Shown: one piece after another, positions 60,532 to 64,000 of the stretch
Position numbering within the stretch: the stretch's first letter is position 1
Layout: each line of letters opens with the position of its first letter
Assembly: GCA_004005435.1 (NCBI GenBank)
Contig: RZWH01000002.1
Coordinates: 806,001-870,000, forward strand
Origin: Rhodobacteraceae bacterium CCMM004
GTDB lineage: Bacteria > Pseudomonadota > Alphaproteobacteria > Rhodobacterales > Rhodobacteraceae
DNA length: 64,000 bases
Reading direction: 5' to 3'
The notes under the pieces: generated by a model
The model's database searches: none
What the model was told of the DNA's origin: nothing
The model's input: only the letters and a program-made list of their open reading frames with translations
Translations under genes and position numbers: made by a program

Positions 60532-61752
60532 TCAGGCCAGCACCCGCGGATCGTCGCCCATGTCGAGCCCTGGAAACACCGCCCGTTCCAGCACCCCACG
60601 CTCCAGCCCGAAGAGCCCGCGCAATAGCCAGGCGGTATAGGCCCGCACGTCCCGCGTGGGCATCAGGTCGCGCCCCTCGTAGAGCGCACCGTCGTCCAGC
60701 CCCGGCCAATCGCCGTAGACGCGCCCGCCGCGCACCGCCCCACCCGCCAGGACCATCGCACCGCCAGTGCCGTGGTCGGTCCCGGCGCTGCCGTTCTCGC
60801 GCGCGGTGCGGCCGAACTCGGTCATCGCGACCACCGCCGTCTGCTCCCAGACCGGGCCCAGCCCGTCCTTGAGCGTCATCAGGACCCGGCCGAGCCGGTC
60901 GAGCCCCCCCGCCATCGCGCCGGGTTGGTTGCGGTGGGTGTCCCATCCCGGCATCGAGAACGCCGCGATCCGGCTGTCGCGGTAGAGCCGCTCGGCGGCA
61001 AAGGCGGCCAGCGCCTCGACCGCGCGCCCTCCGCCGCGGTCCATCAGCCGCGACAGCATCGCCCCCCGGTCGGTTCCGGTGTCGGGGCGGGCCAGATTGG
61101 CCAGGGCAATCGCCGCCTCGGCGGTGTCGCGGAACAACGGGTCGTCGTGGTAGATCTCGCGCAGCAGCGCCTCGGCCTGCGGCGACGTCTCGATCCGGGC
61201 GTCGGGCGACCAGTGGCGCACATCGGCCGCGCCTTCGAGGATCTTCAGCCGCTCGGTCCCCACCGCATAGGCCGTGTCGCCAGACAGGCCCGGCACAGTG
61301 GCGAGCATCCGGTTCAGCCACCCGTCGTGCGCGGCCGCGGTCGCCACGTCGCCTGCGGTCCCGGCCTCCAAGAGGTCCTGACCGTCGAAATGGCTCCGCC
61401 CATCGCGATAGGGCGTCGACACCGCGTGGACGAAGGCCAGCTCGCCCGCCGCCCACATCGGCATCGCCGCGGCCAGGCCCGGGTGCAGGGCGAACCGGCC
61501 GTCGAGCGGGATCGCCGGCGCCGCGTCCGCCGAGAGCAGCCCCGGCCGGAGCGCCGCATAGGCCGGATCGCCCATCGGGCGCACCGCGTCGAGCCCGTCC
61601 ATCGCCCCGCGCAGGAGGATCACCACCAGCCGCCGCTCCCACGGCGCGCTGGCAAAGGTTACCGTGCCGGTCAGCGGATGCACCGCCGCGGAACAGCCCA
61701 GGGCGGCGGCCCCGCGGGTCAGCAGCGCGCGGCGGGTCAGCGCGGGGGTCAT
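60532..61752 (-). CDS. DUF1501 exported protein
   Basis: This 406-residue protein has a Tat-like N terminus (TRRALLTRGAAALG) and the sulfatase/alkaline-phosphatase-fold DUF1501 domain: LVVILLRGAMDGLDAV, GRSHFDGQDLLEAG, FSMPGWDTHRNQPGAM and MTEFGRTARENGSAGTDHGTGGAM, residues expected to bind metals. It starts 11 nt after the DUF1800 gene with GAGGAG upstream. DUF1501 and DUF1800 proteins are nearly always paired and probably exported together. No activity is established. Confidence 0.9.
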   Translation of the reverse strand: MTPALTRRALLTRGAAALGCSAAVHPLTGTVTFASAPWERRLVVILLRGAMDGLDAVRPMGDPAYAALRPGLLSADAAPAIPLDGRFALHPGLAAAMPMWAAGELAFVHAVSTPYRDGRSHFDGQDLLEAGTAGDVATAAAHDGWLNRMLATVPGLSGDTAYAVGTERLKILEGAADVRHWSPDARIETSPQAEALLREIYHDDPLFRDTAEAAIALANLARPDTGTDRGAMLSRLMDRGGGRAVEALAAFAAERLYRDSRIAAFSMPGWDTHRNQPGAMAGGLDRLGRVLMTLKDGLGPVWEQTAVVAMTEFGRTARENGSAGTDHGTGGAMVLAGGAVRGGRVYGDWPGLDDGALYEGRDLMPTRDVRAYTAWLLRGLFGLERGVLERAVFPGLDMGDDPRVLA

Positions 61753-61763
61753 CGGCGGGCTCC

Positions 61764-63134
61764 TCATCTGCGGTTGAACTCGGGCGCGGCCAGCACCAGC
61801 GCCACGCCCTCCTTGCGGGTCTCGGCGGCCGACGCGGCCCAGCTCAGCCGCGCGCCCGCCAGCGGCCCCAGCGCGTCGACGACGAAGCGGCGCGGGTCGG
61901 GCAAGTCGGGGCGCAGGCGCGACGGGACCGCCATCGCCCACTGGATCCGCGAGGCCAGGCCCTGGGGGTTGATCCAGGCCTCCGGCGCCTCGTCCCACCC
62001 GTCCGGCCCGTGGGCGCGCATGAAGTCCTGGCCCATCCGGCGCTGGGTGCGGCGGAAATGGCGGTTGAGCGTCCGGTCGTCCAGCGCCGCCACCGCCGCC
62101 GCGTCGACGCCCAGAGCGCGCAGCGCGCTGGCCTGGAAGTCGAAGGGCGGCTTGACCTTGCGCAGCTCAGGTGCGGCCGCGGCGGGATGCTGCACCAGCG
62201 CCGCGTAGACCGCCATCAGATCGCCGTCCGTGCGCGCCCACGTCGCCGCCACCGCCGCCGCCAGGTCCGGGTCGGGCGGGTCCGCGACGAAATGCGCCGC
62301 CAGCTTGCCCGCCAGATGCCGCGCGGTGGCGGGGTGGACGCTGAGATCGGCGAGCACAGCGTGGATGTCCGACAGCGCGGCCCGGCCGTCGCCGCCGTAG
62401 CTGCGGCCCAGCACGGTTTCGGCCCCGGGTTCCGCCGCGCCGGGCCGGAACCGCGCGCCGCGCCGGTCGGAATAGGTCAGCCCGGTCAGGAGTTCGGCCA
62501 ACTGCCGCACGTCCGCCTGCCCATACCCGCCCCCTGCGCCGAGGGTGTGCAGCTCCAGCACCTCGCGCGCCAAGTTCTCGTTCAGACCGCGGCCCCGGCT
62601 TTGGCCCACCCGCGACCCCGGCCCCACCGACACCGCCTGGTCGAGATAGAGCAACATCAGAGGATGCGTCACCGCCGCCGTCAGCAGGTCGGCGAAGCGG
62701 CCGGTCAGGTGGGTGCGGATGGCCGCGTCGAGATAGTCGTCGAGCAACAGCGCCCTGGCCGGGTTCTTGGGCACCGCGGTAAAGTGGTCGGCCCAGAACC
62801 ACGTCAGCCGCTCGCGCAGGGGCGCCGGGCCGCCCACATAGCGTGCCAAGGCGGTGCGATAGGTCTGCACCCCCGCGCGATAGATGGCCTCCTGCGCGGC
62901 GTCGGCCATGGTCTGGCCCGCTGCGGCGTCCTCGCGTCCCGCCCGCCGCGCGGCGCCGACGCTCAGCGCCATATCGCGCGCTGTGGCGAGGTCCAGCCCG
63001 GGATGGGCCGCGCGGATCGCGTCCGGCGCGGCGAGCGACGCCAACAGGGCCGCCCCGTCTCGCGGCGCGTCGCCCGGAACGAGGCCGGTGCCGAAACGGA
63101 CGGAGGCAAGCGCCGCGGGACGCGCGCGGCTCAT
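61764..63134 (-). CDS. DUF1800 protein
   Basis: This 456-residue protein starts MSRARPAALASVRFGTGLVPGD and contains the family landmarks ERLTWFWADHFTAVPKN, TGRFADLLTAAVTHPLMLLYLDQ, GLNENLAREVLELHTLGAGGGY and QADVRQLAELLTGLTY. It is the first gene of a two-gene unit with DUF1501. No clear signal peptide is visible, so export might depend on its Tat-exported partner. The biochemical role is unknown. Confidence 0.9.
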   Translation of the reverse strand: MSRARPAALASVRFGTGLVPGDAPRDGAALLASLAAPDAIRAAHPGLDLATARDMALSVGAARRAGREDAAAGQTMADAAQEAIYRAGVQTYRTALARYVGGPAPLRERLTWFWADHFTAVPKNPARALLLDDYLDAAIRTHLTGRFADLLTAAVTHPLMLLYLDQAVSVGPGSRVGQSRGRGLNENLAREVLELHTLGAGGGYGQADVRQLAELLTGLTYSDRRGARFRPGAAEPGAETVLGRSYGGDGRAALSDIHAVLADLSVHPATARHLAGKLAAHFVADPPDPDLAAAVAATWARTDGDLMAVYAALVQHPAAAAPELRKVKPPFDFQASALRALGVDAAAVAALDDRTLNRHFRRTQRRMGQDFMRAHGPDGWDEAPEAWINPQGLASRIQWAMAVPSRLRPDLPDPRRFVVDALGPLAGARLSWAASAAETRKEGVALVLAAPEFNRR

Positions 63135-63304
63135 GGCCGGTGTCTGAGGGCGGGACCGCACATGCAAGGGCATATAGGGCCGGCCGCCGCTGCGTTCACC
63201 GCGGCGCGGCAGCAATTTGCCAGGGATCCGCGCGACTTTGCCGGGAACCCCGGCCCCCGCGGAACGTTGAAGAAACCTACTGCCATCAGGAGCGACGCGC
63301 CCCC

Positions 63305-63781
63305 ATGCCCGACATCTATACCGCCATCAAACAGGACCACGACGAGCACCGCGAGCTCCTCGACCGCATCGCCGAAACCACCGGCGACAGCGACGCCCGC
63401 AAGGAGGCGTGGCGGACCTTCTACTACGAGGTCAAGAGCCATGCCGCGGCGGAGGAAGAGACCTTCTATTCCAAGCTGATCTCCAAGACCTGGGGACAGG
63501 ACGCCGCCCGCCATTCGGTCCACGAGCACCAACAGCTCGACGACCTGATGGAAGAGCTCAACGAGATGGACATGTCGCACGGATCGTGGCTGGAGAAGTT
63601 CAAGACCCTGCGCCACGAATACGAACACCACATCGAAGAAGAAGAGAACGAGGTCTTCACCCGCGCCCGCGAGGTCGTTGCGGACAGCGAGATCGAGGGC
63701 TACGGCGCGCGGTTCCTCGAGCGCAAGGAAGAAGAGCGCAAGCTGGTGGACGACAAGCGCGAGGACAGCCTGGAGGATTGA
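63305..63781 (+). CDS. Hemerythrin-domain protein
   Basis: This is a 158-residue four-helix protein with the iron-binding pattern of the hemerythrin HHE family: QDHDEHRELL, SHAAAEEETFY, VHEHQQLDDLMEEL and HEYEHHIEEEENEVF. Such proteins bind a di-iron site and sense or buffer O2 or NO, or take part in iron-sulfur repair. A charged C-terminal tail (LERKEEERKLVDDKRED) is extra. It is monocistronic and sits upstream of the CtrA box of the next gene. Confidence 0.9.
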   Translation: MPDIYTAIKQDHDEHRELLDRIAETTGDSDARKEAWRTFYYEVKSHAAAEEETFYSKLISKTWGQDAARHSVHEHQQLDDLMEELNEMDMSHGSWLEKFKTLRHEYEHHIEEEENEVFTRAREVVADSEIEGYGARFLERKEEERKLVDDKREDSLED

Positions 63782-63788
63782 CCTGCCG

Positions 63789-63803
63789 TTAACCGGCCCT
63801 TAA
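63789..63803 (+). promoter_or_regulatory. Perfect CtrA full site upstream of the methyltransferase
   Basis: TTAA-CCGGCCC-TTAA (63789-63803) matches the CtrA consensus TTAA-N7-TTAA in all eight defined bases, 13 nt before an ATG at 63817 and 8 nt after the hemerythrin stop. At this distance CtrA could act as activator for a start further downstream (TTG 63865) or as repressor. Confidence 0.65.
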
Positions 63804-63816
63804 CTCTGTTCCCCAT

Positions 63817-64000
63817 ATGTTCGTTCGCAGCACGGCGGACGAACAGGGGGAGGACGCGATTGAGTTGTTTACGAATCTCGGCGCAGACAGCTATATCTCG
63901 GGAATGACCGGTTCGGCGACACAAGACTTGCGGGATTTCTTGGACGGGGCCCGGTTCGGGACGATCATGGCCGACCCGCCGTGGCGATTTACCAATCGCA
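63817..64000 (+). CDS. MT-A70-family DNA adenine methyltransferase, 3' end outside window
   Basis: This frame runs to the window end. From the ATG at 63817 it reads MFVRSTADEQGEDAIELF, then a conserved stretch ending GTIMADPPWRFTNR; DPPW is the catalytic motif IV of N6-adenine methyltransferases of the MT-A70 type. A GGGGGAGG ribosome site (63846-63853) precedes a possible TTG start at 63865 in the same frame, which would allow a promoter downstream of the CtrA box. It could be chromosomal or a phage-type orphan enzyme; the rest of the gene is needed. Confidence 0.75.
   Translation, partial: MFVRSTADEQGEDAIELFTNLGADSYISGMTGSATQDLRDFLDGARFGTIMADPPWRFTNR

Overview
This window is about 70% GC and fits an alphaproteobacterium of the order Rhodobacterales, probably Rhodobacteraceae. 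The support is a free-standing F0 ATP-synthase operon with two b-type subunits, GcrA, CtrA-type boxes, DUF1523, DUF1467, Hint-domain and GcrA/ZIP neighbours, and MeaB plus methylmalonyl-CoA epimerase. The genus cannot be told from the sequence. No tRNA, rRNA, prophage, transposase or CRISPR array was seen. Most of the window is ordinary chromosomal core, with some lineage-specific accessory blocks.

Layout: 0-5.4 kb holds an OmpA end, a FadR-type regulator with a visible operator, the F0 operon atpI-B-E-X-F, a lone ArsR regulator and a second OmpA-like protein. 5.4-8.8 kb holds a LysR/EamA pair and two duplicated secreted proteins. 8.9-17.1 kb is the ffh / five GNATs / chorismate mutase / rpsP-rimM-trmD / rplS / rpmE translation block. 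17.2-19.1 kb holds a divergent HisA paralogue and argE. 19.1-26.0 kb is a seven-gene leftward cluster around a classical AAA ATPase with a coiled-coil protein and small membrane proteins; its function is unknown and it is the best candidate here for an undescribed system. 26.2-30.0 kb holds CcdA, a SoxW-like thioredoxin, a YeeE/YedE transporter, a LysR regulator and DUF4242. 30.1-35.0 kb holds an acyl-CoA synthetase, an ABC exporter and an EamA exporter. 35.0-37.8 kb is an arginine operon (argD-GNAT-argF) preceded by an arginine-rich leader peptide. 37.9-46.1 kb holds a CheD-like orphan, HrpB, MeaB, an ABC-2 permease, GcrA, a ZIP-like protein and a large SARP/TolB/TPR regulator. 46.1-51.4 kb holds a membrane protein with five nearly identical 147-bp internal repeats, RimO and a Hint-domain protein. 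51.6-58.7 kb holds metalloproteases, a DCC protein, a histone-deacetylase-like hydrolase, DUF2161, a nitroreductase, an EI24 protein, DUF1467 and methylmalonyl-CoA epimerase. 58.8-64 kb holds a response regulator behind a CtrA-like box, a GNAT, the DUF1501/DUF1800 pair, a hemerythrin and the start of an MT-A70 methyltransferase behind a perfect CtrA box.

Cross-cutting signals: paired perfect palindromes lie just 3' of genes at 10.5, 24.9, 37.8 and 56.6 kb (with a looped variant at 53.8 kb). Three arginine genes (argE, argD, argF) and two methylmalonyl-CoA genes (meaB, mce) are scattered through the window. Cell-cycle control is represented by gcrA and two CtrA-type sites. Family names come from recognition of motifs and remembered families, not from searches.
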